Below, piece after piece: positions 12,240-22,277 of a stretch of DNA of 64,000 nt; within the stretch, counting starts at the first letter, position 1, and the number at the start of each line of letters is the position of its first letter. The stretch covers positions 372,001-436,000 of the forward strand of contig ML991786.1 of the NCBI GenBank assembly GCA_010094025.1. Reading direction: 5' to 3'. Under the pieces are notes generated by a model that ran no database searches, had not been told where the DNA came from, and saw only the letters and a list, made by a program, of their open reading frames with translations. The DNA is from Viridothelium virens. Lineage: Eukaryota; Ascomycota; Dothideomycetes; Trypetheliales; Trypetheliaceae. Both the position numbers and the translations under genes were made by a program.

Positions 12240-12535
12240 ACAAAGTTTCAACTCACGATTCTATGACTAGATTTGTTCATAAAATGACGGCTTAGAGTCG
12301 GAGATAGTAAATAAAATAATTAGCTAGCCAGTCTACTCCGGAATTCACGCAAGTTCTACGAACGCGTACTCTCTGGTGGGACGCTTTCGCGCCAGGTCCC
12401 GTCACTCTTCATGTGTGCTTCGATCATGGTGAGAAAAATTCAATGGACTAGAGTAGGTATATTTAACACCCACACCAACATAAACCTGGCCTTTTCTAAT
12501 AAGACAGTCTACGATATTAGGCTTGCTTCGACTCT

Positions 12536-15191
12536 ATGGCGCTTCAGCAGACCGTTAATTTTTGGCCCTCGGCGCCAGACTCTATTAGATGGTCCAAGGA
12601 CTATGACCTAGCGATTGCGGCCGGTGAACAGGTTGCAATCTTGGTATGCACGTCAAGACGTACCCTGTACGCTCTTTCGACTAACGCATCATTTTGAAGA
12701 TCCCAAAAAAGCGGAAAGGAACCGATCAGAAAAGAAGATTTAATTTAGACAACACTACAAGCAGCGATGACTGGCACAAGCTGTATCTCAAGACGAATGC
12801 GTTCACCAAGGACGAAGTTCCGATCTTGCCGCCTTCAAGCTTCAACACATGGTCTATTGGTGAAGAACAGTCACTACGAAAAGTCGTCGCTCTTGACTGG
12901 TCGTCCATTCCCATAGCAAAGCACCAAAGATATGCGCTAGGAGTACTCACTTCTAATCACACCTTGACCATTTGGGCATCAACGTCTATTCCAACAGAGA
13001 CAGGGAGCTGGCAGAAGGTACTGATAGTCAACCACGTTCTCGATTCGTACTTCCCATCGGAGAATGTCGATCATGGCAGCTGGAGGCTCCGACGGCGCAT
13101 ACGCTCTTTTGCCTGGTCGCCTCGATTTTATGAAGATTTTCAAGGGCTGAAGTCCCGCATCCAATACTTAGCTATTGCTAATGAGTACAATGAGATAATT
13201 GTTGTCTCTATTCACGCACCTCACAACATCTTGAACCCGAATATCCAGTCATGGAGTGCTTCTGTAGTCTTTCATTTCAATATATCGTCTACGGTGAAAC
13301 AAAAGTCTACTCAATACTCTTCTCAGCTAAGTCACTACATTCAAGAGCAAAAATGTGCAAGCCACTTAACTTGGAGCCCTTGGTATTCGGAAAAGGGAAG
13401 AGCTTATTCGGTCCTTGCTGCTGTGAGTGGAGGAAGGCTTCATCTGAAACGTCTTAAACTCAGTGAATCGGCAATAAACGCGCGGTTGACGATTGACGAA
13501 AATTGTCAAATGCCCAGTCTGCCCACTGGGATTAAAGGACCAGCTCGATGGGTACCTCACGGTCTTTATATATCTAGGAACAACTTCTCTGAAAAGCAAC
13601 TGACGCTTTGTACCTTTTCTGATAGCTACCTGTATTATCTGCGGCTCAACCCCGTTGATACTCTCAGCTTCAACATATCTACACGGAATCTTGACGACAG
13701 GTGGGATGAAATATCAGGTATGAGTTCAGCAATTTGTCTTTCAGGTTTGAGCATAGTTGAAGACGTCTCTAATGAATCAGCAGGGCTTTCTTTTACTCAG
13801 GGTTCAAATGGAGATACCATGCTACATTTCACTTCCATATCCTCGCCCGTCTCATCTGTCGCATCTAATTTTTCCCTGCCTCTCGATACGAACACCAATC
13901 AACCTATTCTACCCTGGCAGCAGCGAATCGTAGAACAACAGGTACTCTTCAGTGCCAATCACGAGCTTGACGGGCACGCCATTGCCAGAAATTGGGGCAT
14001 AGCAGCTTCACCATATGGAGAATTAATGACAACATGCATTTCTTTGCACCCGACCGACCAAATACATTATGCTATATCTGCCGAACAAAACTCTCAGATA
14101 ACTATTACCGCAGCGCGGGGTGATCAAGATGGTTTTTATTTAGCACGCAACTGTCATCTTCAAGGTGAGCTGCTGTTCCTCCTTTGAAGCAAGGCAGGCG
14201 ACTTATATCTGGAAGATTTTGGCTCAGAAGCGATCCTCTTCAGCATCAGGAGCTGGATTCAAATCAGCGATGTACCTACCGAGAATATCAAAGCCGGGCT
14301 CGAGAAATACATCGACCCGGCTTTAACTGCCATTGGGATAATCCAGCAAACAGAGGAGGACAAACTATTAGAAATCCAAAAATCTCATAAGTATGAGACA
14401 CTGACACCATTTTTGACTCTCTTATCTTACTAATACTGGTTAGGAGACTTGAAGATGCAATCTCCAACGGAACACCGAACGACATAGATGTGTTGGTTGA
14501 GATGGTAAGAGCAATAATGCTGGCAACTCATGGACTTAGAGAAAAAGCATATCGGAATTTATTGCGGTTCATTGAGCCTTTGAATAGCCATGAGCTTGCG
14601 CATGAGCAAGATTCGATAGGCATATGTCCATTAGAGACAATCAGATCCCTTCCATCGCGCCTTTACGATGGTACTACTGTTCTGAGCCAGCGCTTCTTGT
14701 TAGCACATGATAGTGCGTCTGCTATATTTTCTGGCCATCCCACGGGCGATCTAATCTTCAAGGAATATTGTGTCATATGCGGTTCTGTCATTGCCTTTGA
14801 AGATCCATTTGAGGCACGTTGCAAAGGTCAGAATGTACATAGATTCGGTAAGTGTTATTCTGCCTCTTTCGTCTCCTCGTAGAAGACTGGTCGCTCTCTT
14901 ATTCCTGTGAAACCTTGACCTAATTTCGTCTCAGTTCGATGCAGGATGACGTTTCTTGCGATACAGGCTCCGTTCATCACTAGACAATGCGGCATCTGTG
15001 CGAAGCAATACCTGAAAGAAGAGTTCCTTGCAGAAGACACACCTGCAAATAGAGATGTCGTACAGCAGATTGAAGTAAACGGAAAAGGAAAAAAGAGTGT
15101 GAGGGACGAGAATCCGAAAATATCCTTAGCTCGTCTGTTGTTCGCCATGTGCAACAAGTGCACGTTCTGTGGCGGGAAATTCATTGGATAG
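12536..15191 (+). CDS. TFIIIC 90-kDa-type subunit (delta N-term plus zinc-finger domain)
   Basis: Component of RNA polymerase III factor TFIIIC (tau), related to human GTF3C4/TFIIIC90 and S. pombe Sfc9. Exons are 12536-12643, 12700-14164, 14228-14390, 14444-14847 and 14935-15191, giving 798 aa. The first exon encodes MALQQTVNFWPSAPDSIRW, the usual beginning of a beta-propeller domain that fills about residues 1-500. The C-terminal 200 residues hold paired cysteines (CVIC, RCK, QCGIC and the final NKCTFCGGKF), the TFIIIC zinc-finger module. Intron 2 is ambiguous: the acceptor at 14227 gives a 63-bp intron, while one at 14197 also keeps frame but would be only 33 bp, so I prefer the former. Introns 3 and 4 have clear GTATGA and GTAAGT donors. 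Confidence 0.88.
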
Positions 15192-15506
15192 GTTTGTTAC
15201 TGGGTAGCGATGAGGAATGCAATTTACCGTACCACAGGACGAGCATTCCACAGCGTTTGCTCGACAGGGATCTGATCTTGCCAATCGACCACTTCCGTAA
15301 ATTCCAGGACGACTAACAAAGGCCCGCCATAGAGATTCGTTCACTATGATTCTAATAATGATATCACATTGTATCTCCACAGGGGACGTCTGCTTTGCAC
15401 CCGCAAGCGTACGAGGCCGTATCCGGTCACACCACCAAGCTCAAGATGCTCCTACTGTGACGTGAAGGCACCTTTCAACTTTTTATACATCAGATGGCTT
15501 GTCGAA
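15192..15506. other. Short intergenic region before the unknown membrane protein gene
   Basis: This is the 3' flank of the TFIIIC gene and the promoter side of the next gene. The reading frame of that gene stays open back to about 15369, but without an ATG in this stretch. Confidence 0.5.
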
Positions 15507-17459
15507 ATGGAGACTCCATTCACGATGATCGAAAGGGGACCAAGGCTCTCGGGCTCCCCCGCCAATTCACCTCGTATAGTATCTGGGCGAGCAAGTCCAG
15601 CAAAAAGCGAAGAGGGCCAAATGGAGCCCGGCATGGAGTCCACATACGACCAACATGACCCTGGGATGAGGACTGTAGATTTCTTCGACGCCACTTCAGA
15701 TACCGCAAGTGATCCAGCAAGGTCTGCAGGATTCTCTCACACGGCGGAACATGGGGGCTCCCAGGAAGGCAGACTGTCCACAGCAAGCGGGCCCGAAGCA
15801 TCATATCTCGAAACGGCTTCTCCTAATGCAATCTCCAGGTATCGAGCAGCATCTCTGAAACGGTCTTCAAAAGAATCGAGACTACACCCATTCCTAAGGT
15901 TTGCAACAGGATACAATCCTCATCATGAAAGACACTCCGCATTTGAGAATACGGAATCTTCCGATGCAGGCTCGGGCAACGAGTTAACGACTGCTCAATC
16001 CCGAGAGCTATTTCTTCAGCATCCAGCCAGGCAGTCGGTCCACCAAGGGTCTTCTGCTCGAACTTCTGCAGCAATCAACGAGAAGCCCATTGAGTCAACT
16101 CGCAATTCTCAGAATGACCGCATTCTTGGCGTTCACGCCATTACAATGTCAGCTCTGCTTCGCGATGACCCTCTCGGCCGCGACATTATGAGTCCACTTA
16201 CCGAAGATCGTCGGACATCGCAACTCTTCGCGTCCCTCACCGATCGTCTAGAGGGCAAACCTGATGCCCTCAAAACTCACAGTCGTAAAAGGTCCTCCTC
16301 CGCCCCAGCCCGCAAGCGCGTGTCTCTCATCCCACCACCCATCAGCATCAACTCTCCCAAACGAACCCTTCCCGAAGATCTCGTGCGGACTCCATATCCC
16401 TTCCTGAAACACAAAGACTCAGCACTCCTACGCCAAGACTCCGTGCTCAAATCCTCGCCGACCCAAAGCTACGACTCCACTCATCCTCCCAACCACACCA
16501 ACGTCGAACCCTTCCCCACCATCACCGAGCACATCCTCACTCTTTCCCTCCACCACTCCAATCCCTCCTACGGTCCTCCACGAACCACTCAAGTCGCCAT
16601 ACCCGCCACCGCCCCCCAAGACTTCCGCTCCGTCCGCTCCTCCACCCTCAACATCCGCGAAAAGCACTTCGACGGCCCCAACTTCGACGACAGCGAACTC
16701 TTCTGCCGCCTGCGCAACGCGTACGCCCACCTCGCTGGACGATGGCGCTTCATGTCAGCAAGGAGGCTCAAGCGGGTTATCGTTGGTTCCGAACACGCTG
16801 GATCGAATCCAGATTCTCCAGCTAGTCCGAGCCTAGCTACGAACACAGGGTTCGATAGCAGTGCAGACGGGTTGTCAGAAGTGGCGTTCTTGGAGCTCCT
16901 GCGGTCACCTGCGAAGGGCCGTGCGCGGTATGTGTGGGTGGACTGGGCGAGACGGCTGGCGTTGGGTCCGTCGGATCGTGCGGTTTCGGCTTCCTATGCG
17001 CCGTTCGAGCCACATCGGCGTCCGCCTGTGCCACCTGGGGTTAGCGTCTATGGTGACGGGGAGGTGGACGAGGAGCGGCGTGGTGGTGGTGGGAGTGGAC
17101 GGGACATGTATCAAGAGGGAGGGAGGGAGAGAGAAGGCCATATGGGAGATCGACAACGCGTGGAGAATAGGCAGCGACTGCATGGATCAGCAACGCTGGA
17201 GTTTGTGCAAGGGTGGGCTGGTGGGCGGATCGTAATGGCGATTCTTGTGGTGCTGGGATTGGCAATTGGGGCGACATTGATGTGGATATTGCTTGGACTG
17301 CCGAAAAAGAACCTGGGAATGTTGCCGGGCTATGGATATGAGGGATATCGTGGGGCAGGAGGAAGGGTGGAAGGGGGATGCGTGATGGGGATATTGGTGC
17401 TGGTTGTTGGGTGGACCGGAGTAGCGGGTTGGATCTGGGTATCTTGGGCGGTTCTGTAG
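15507..17459 (+). CDS. Membrane protein of unknown function, conserved-looking in Pezizomycotina
   Basis: A single open frame of 650 aa from the first ATG (METPFTMIERGPRL). Residues 1-390 are Ser/Pro/Arg-rich and probably disordered. A compact segment around residues 390-500 (from DDSELFCRLRNAYAHLAGRW to ARYVWVDWARRL) looks structured. Two hydrophobic spans close the protein, IVMAILVVLGLAIGATLMWI (about 577-596) and a C-terminal one ending WVSWAVL. The arrangement (disordered leader, short conserved block, two C-terminal spans) is one I associate with uncharacterised ascomycete proteins, but I cannot assign a function. A Gly/Arg/Glu-rich insert precedes the first span. The start is uncertain because the frame is open upstream without ATG. 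Confidence 0.75.
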   Translation: METPFTMIERGPRLSGSPANSPRIVSGRASPAKSEEGQMEPGMESTYDQHDPGMRTVDFFDATSDTASDPARSAGFSHTAEHGGSQEGRLSTASGPEASYLETASPNAISRYRAASLKRSSKESRLHPFLRFATGYNPHHERHSAFENTESSDAGSGNELTTAQSRELFLQHPARQSVHQGSSARTSAAINEKPIESTRNSQNDRILGVHAITMSALLRDDPLGRDIMSPLTEDRRTSQLFASLTDRLEGKPDALKTHSRKRSSSAPARKRVSLIPPPISINSPKRTLPEDLVRTPYPFLKHKDSALLRQDSVLKSSPTQSYDSTHPPNHTNVEPFPTITEHILTLSLHHSNPSYGPPRTTQVAIPATAPQDFRSVRSSTLNIREKHFDGPNFDDSELFCRLRNAYAHLAGRWRFMSARRLKRVIVGSEHAGSNPDSPASPSLATNTGFDSSADGLSEVAFLELLRSPAKGRARYVWVDWARRLALGPSDRAVSASYAPFEPHRRPPVPPGVSVYGDGEVDEERRGGGGSGRDMYQEGGREREGHMGDRQRVENRQRLHGSATLEFVQGWAGGRIVMAILVVLGLAIGATLMWILLGLPKKNLGMLPGYGYEGYRGAGGRVEGGCVMGILVLVVGWTGVAGWIWVSWAVL

Positions 17460-17664
17460 ATTGGGTCATTTAGTTCAAAGAGAATCAAGAAAAAAGTTAT
17501 TGGTATAAACTCAAATTTGGGTTCAATACTATGAAAGCCTGGCCACCGGTGCACTAGTGAATGGATGATATTTTATGTAAGGATCTGGTGAAACAGGGCG
17601 GATCGCTACAGTGGCTTCTCGAAACTCGGATCATTGCCTTCTTGACGCCCTAGATTTCATTGCA

Positions 17665-18276
17665 TTAGCAAAATTCGAAGAGCGAAGCTGTTGGATCCCC
17701 CGTACACCATGCGTGACTCATCGCCCTCTGCAACTCGCTTCTGAGGTCCTCCAAACTCTGCGTATTCTGGACAGCCCTCGATGTGATTTGTTGCCCCATG
17801 AGATCATGCTCTCTTCGCTGCAGTTCCTCAAGCTCTCCTCTCACTTCCACGAGGGCGGGTTCAATTCCACCAGGCTGGTAAAACCTCATGAGAAGCCCTT
17901 GCTGCAGAAAGCTGAGTACCAGCTCTCCGTCGTCGATCCCGGCCAGGGTGGCATCTTTGAAGAAGGTTCGTACGCCGCGATCAAATCTCGAGATCTTGCC
18001 GAGAAGGTAGGCAAATCGACGGCAGAGGTTACATGTGAGGACGTTCCAATAGTAATCACTTGGAGATGACCAGGATGGTGTTTGCCCACCGGGCTGTAAT
18101 CTCAGTGGATAGCTAACGAGGCTCTGTTTCACTTCATCGACAGTCGGTTGATAGATCGTATCGACAATGCGAAGAGCTACCCAAGCCATGTATGGTTCGA
18201 TGTGGATGGAAGCATTGATATGGCGGAGTGGAAGCTCGATGAGAGGCGCCTTATACCATAGTGGCGTCATGATCAT
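17665..18276 (-). CDS. Hypothetical protein, possibly lacking a 5' exon
   Basis: Open frame of 203 aa beginning MIMTPLWYKAPLIELP. Codon use looks coding and the second half, with LEELQRREHDL, is probably helical. I do not recognise the family. A plausible intron (donor AG|GTACGC near 18344, acceptor just before 18276) would join it in frame to an open stretch up to about 18490, but that stretch has no ATG and runs into the end of the next gene, so I give the shorter form. It ends tail to tail with the preceding plus-strand gene, 205 bp away. Confidence 0.5.
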   Translation of the reverse strand: MIMTPLWYKAPLIELPLRHINASIHIEPYMAWVALRIVDTIYQPTVDEVKQSLVSYPLRLQPGGQTPSWSSPSDYYWNVLTCNLCRRFAYLLGKISRFDRGVRTFFKDATLAGIDDGELVLSFLQQGLLMRFYQPGGIEPALVEVRGELEELQRREHDLMGQQITSRAVQNTQSLEDLRSELQRAMSHAWCTGDPTASLFEFC

Positions 18277-18486
18277 GCTGGATTCCTTGCATCAATACAT
18301 CAACACGATACCCTAAGGCGATCAAAGAGCATTTGGCGTACCTTTGCGTAGCGATAGCGTTTGCTAACGAGGGTAAACCAAATCGTGTAACCGTGCTTGC
18401 GAAAGCAATACCTTGAATTGGTGGTCGAGAAGGGTGAGGAAGGAAAAGGTCTACTGGCACAAAAGCATCGTCGGCCCAAGAGGAAA

Positions 18487-18996
18487 TCACGACGTCACAG
18501 GCTCTTCAATGTGAAGCTGCGTGGGAGGACTTGACTCGGCTGCAGTAAGGGGAGCAGGTTCGGCAGCAGCATTGGGGTTTGACCCGCTCTTGTCCTTCTT
18601 ACAGCACTGCTTCACCTTCGCAACGGCTCGCTCCTCCAGTGTCATCTTGGTTGCATTTTGTCGTCGATGCCGGTGCTTTGTCAGGATGCCCTTTTGAGAA
18701 AGCGCGTAGATAGCATTGATGTACCCGGGGAACCAAAATAAGATAGTAAGCAGGAAATTCACAGCGAGTCGCCAGTGGAAGCCGTAGACAATAAACACAG
18801 CGAGGGGAGGACAGATGAAGCAAAGGAAAATGAGGCAATTTATCTTGCACAATTGGAAGGTTTCCGATAAGATAACTTCCGTGATGGTTTTCAACAGATG
18901 TGTTTTTGACCTCTTCGGCTGCGTTGTCGTTCTTGCCTGTGATCGCCGTTTCGGCATGGGAATAGAGAGCCGGATACATAAGAAGGTGAAGGCCAT
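18487..18996 (-). CDS. Pmp3/UPF0057 family membrane protein with long extensions
   Basis: 169 aa. Residues about 49-98 match the Pmp3 (stress-induced proteolipid) fold: a first span from CKINCLIFLCFICPPLAVFI and a second from VNFLLTILFWFPGYINAIYA, with the family's CK...PPLAV and PGYINAIYAL features. Pmp3 of yeast is only about 55 aa and affects plasma-membrane potential and salt tolerance; here a basic N-terminal region of about 48 aa and a C-terminal tail of about 70 aa (Lys/Cys then Ala/Pro-rich) are added. The start at 18996 is the first ATG. A later in-frame ATG (MPKRRSQA) would shorten the leader, and an unrecognised 5' intron is possible. Confidence 0.72.
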   Translation of the reverse strand: MAFTFLCIRLSIPMPKRRSQARTTTQPKRSKTHLLKTITEVILSETFQLCKINCLIFLCFICPPLAVFIVYGFHWRLAVNFLLTILFWFPGYINAIYALSQKGILTKHRHRRQNATKMTLEERAVAKVKQCCKKDKSGSNPNAAAEPAPLTAAESSPPTQLHIEEPVTS

Positions 18997-19294
18997 GTAT
19001 TGAGAACTGATTTATTAGGGTTGAAGAGGTTGTCGTGTTACATATATCTTCTATCCGTGATGTAGTCGGTCAAGAGAGAAAACTCAAGGATAGCAAGAAA
19101 GAAGAAGGCGCGCCTGCCAGTCCCGGGAGTTTGCGTCAAAGCCGCGAATCTAGAACTCGCCTTGATGCAAGTGATGTCTTGAGGTGAAAGTCTGTGCGAA
19201 AGAGGCTGTGAACGCTCACGCACAGTAAATCCGTCCAGCAAACCTCCAACATGCTTTTAAATTCACCGACGAGTCAACATGCGACGCATATGGT

Positions 19295-20441
19295 TCACCC
19301 AAACATTTTTGTCATCGCTTTTTGCGCAAGTTCCACGCCCAAGAATGTTGCCGCATTGGCCGGGACTGCTCTTGCTAGAGCCGGACCTATTCCAGGAAAG
19401 AAGGCTCTAATACCACCTTTACCGTATAGTTCTCTTATCGTTCCACCAATTGTTGGTCGGCCTTCTGCGCTCTGCAATCTGCTCTTTACCGTGTCTACTG
19501 GGAATACTGGTATCCACATGGCCACACCGGCGGAACCTCCTGCGATCATCACCGCCGTGAGGCTCAAGTTTCCTGGCTTCCCATTTTCATCTTTTGGTGT
19601 CAGTCTCCGTTTTATAAGTTCGTAGGTCGCAAAATACGCTGCCGACCCGGGCCCGTCTCGTGCCAGGGTCATTGCGCTGCCTCTAAACACGCTACGAACA
19701 CCTCCCTCCTTGTAGAGTTGCCGTACTACATCAAGGCCTCCTGAGTATTTTGGTTTCTCTCCTGGTGCTAGTTGTTTTTGACCTTGTATCTGGAGGAGAA
19801 CTTTGACGCGTTCGAACGGGGCGGTGATTAAAGTCATGGGTATTGCGGAGAAGAAGCCAGCGAAGGAGACTTGAGCAACGCTGTATTGCTCATCCTTGAC
19901 TTCGGAAAATGATTTGACTAGATTTTTACCTACACCATACCCCTGTAATGTGTAAGCTTGAAGTATCAGCGTGGTCAGGACTTTGGCTACTTACCCAGAA
20001 GCTCACAGCGACTCTTCACTGTCAGCAGGAGCGTCAATTGAAAGAAGGGTCAAACATACACATTGGAGTAACGCCCACCAACGGCGCGGAGACGCCGGCA
20101 TAAAGTCCCTGTAAATATTAGCTTTTGAGTTGCTTAGACGAGCTGTTGAGCCCTGTAAGGCGTCCACATACCCGTGCCAGACCTTCCCTCGCAATAGTTC
20201 TTCTGACAACATCCATTGCCCCATTGTAGACACCTCTCTCCGCCGTCTGTAATCGTACTTTGACGAGATCAAATGGATGTCCCACTATCACAGCGCAAAC
20301 TCCACCGACACCACCAGCTATGAAGTTTCGTATGCTACTTGAGCCGGCGTTCTTTGTGGCATCGACGACATCTTCTTTCAATTCTCCGGCAGACGGTATC
20401 TTCGGACTGGGTATAGGAGAGCTTGATGAAGATGAGGACAT
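19295..20441 (-). CDS. acuH: Mitochondrial carnitine/acylcarnitine carrier
   Basis: Inner-membrane carrier exchanging acylcarnitines for carnitine, needed when peroxisomal acetyl units or fatty acids feed mitochondria; orthologue of A. nidulans AcuH and yeast Crc1. Minus-strand exons are 20441-20172, 20108-20060, 20011-19995 and 19942-19295, giving 327 aa. Three carrier repeats carry the signatures PFDLVKVRLQ (56-65), PFERVKVLLQ and PVDTVKSRLQ. The acylcarnitine-type contact region RGSAMTLARDGPGSAAYF lies in the second half. Introns are 63, 48 and 52 bp. The third exon is only 17 nt and restores the segment TPMFAVSFWGYG across its two joins. Mis-annotation of this micro-exon is likely in automatic predictions. 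Confidence 0.94.
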
Positions 20442-22277
20442 TAGAGCTATCTGGGCCCGTGGAGGGGTATGGAGGGGCAGGCAGTGGGGGATACGAGGAG
20501 AGACAGATGCAATGGGAGGAGCGACTGTATCGAGAGACTGATATACAAAGAGTTTTGCAACAGTACGGAGGGGTATGTAAGCTTCAACAGACGACTGAGA
20601 CCAGCTACACAGTGACGGAGCCGCACTCCAGATGTCGATCCAGAGCTTGATCTACGGGAGGGATCTTGCCTCGGTTGACGTCCCTTCGGTCCGAGGGAAT
20701 CCCGGAAATGCTCGTCTTAATGAGCACCTACCTACGGATTATCATAGCCCGGATACGCTCGCTATCTTGCAGTTTCCAAGAACTATGTGGACATCAGGTC
20801 GATATTAATAATAGCAAGTTACGTGTGAAGCTGGGCGCAGAGGACTATCATCCTTGAGGTGGCCCTGCATACCTAGGTATCTACTACGCGCTAGAACACC
20901 GTCAACCGTGGTTGATCCTTTCAGATACGGGCACTTCCAATGTCATGATCCTCTGAGGCGTTCAGCTCCTTACTCTCGTGCCTGTCCAGCAATAGCATCG
21001 AGACCTGTTTGAGGCATCCCGTGAGGCATTTGAGAGAAACTTCTATTGACGTCATCCTATTACGGCGCTGTTGCGCTTGCAAATGCTCTCCAAATGCCTG
21101 GATCTTCTTTTTTCTCATTACTCAATTGCCCAACTGCACCTGCATCTACCATGAGGGCCACCATTGCTGTCTCTTCTTGCCTCAATTTGAATTGATTCTT
21201 CGGCTTTGGATACTTATGGTGCATCCTTACAGGATTCAATGAATGAGGAGCTCTGCAGTGTGGATAAGTCATGGGTCCGCCCCTTGCCTTTTCTGTGCTT
21301 TCTTTTCCCAAAGAAAGAGAGGGGGAAAAAGAAAAAGAAAAAAACAACAATAAAAGCTGGCGCAAAGAAAAAGGAGCGGGATGTTCGCACCGTCACATAA
21401 CTCGACTGCCCCGTCTAGGCGGTTTTGGGGTACTCGGTGCTGTAATCAGAATCTCAGACTCGCTCAAGGTTCCAAAAAATTGGTAATTTTAGACGATCTG
21501 TTTGACGAGCTGGCATGTACGCATTGTGGATGCCGGAGAAAAGGCAAGTACTCCGTACAGGCTGCCTGCATCATGTATCATCCCAAATGTCCCAAAGGTT
21601 GGTTGTCGCAAATATCATGCGTTTGACTCGTCAGCGCCCGAAGCGATACAGCACTGCAATTTGAGGTTAAAGCAACAAAGGCCGAGCAACGTTGGCCCTC
21701 CGCATTGGGACGGGCCTCTTGTCATTGTGAGGTGCTGGCTGTGCAGAAAAATGAAAGTATGCCCGCCAGTGGAGTCGGATGCAAGTGCTCATTGCTGGCT
21801 GATAGTGGACGGTCATCGTTCTGTACTATCATTCATCTGCCAAAGGCCAAGTAGTCCATATTTTTATATTGATGGCCAGGCGTGCAACGCATTACTCCGT
21901 ATATGTTTATGAGCGCGCGCTGGCCTCAGGTCAGGTCAGGGTCTGGAAGCTCGGCTGGATGATCCCGCTGTTCGTTAGACCTCCACCATCAAGCCATCGA
22001 TGACTGCCGCCTCCGCAACCTCATTCATCCAGACATTCTACCTGTCGCCATTCTTGGCCACCCTTGTATAGTCTACCGCGCTGTCCCACTGCCATCTCAA
22101 CGCCCATGTGAGCACCGCAATGCCTCAACCGACCACGTCTTGGCCGCCTCTTGCGATACCTGTATAGCCTCGACCCACACTACCGGCTTTAACCCGAACT
22201 GATCTGGCCGACGGGAAGCCGCCGCGACTCCCTCGGTTGCCTGCAGCGATCCCGGTCGTTTCGCTGCCAGAGTGACC
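20442..22277. promoter_or_regulatory. 1.8-kb divergent region, acylcarnitine carrier / adenylate cyclase
   Basis: The region holds the promoters of two oppositely oriented genes and probably a long adenylate cyclase leader. A purine-rich tract lies at about 21306-21375. Scattered ATGs occur throughout, so unlike the stuA upstream region there is no sign of ATG avoidance. No further gene is supported. Confidence 0.45.
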
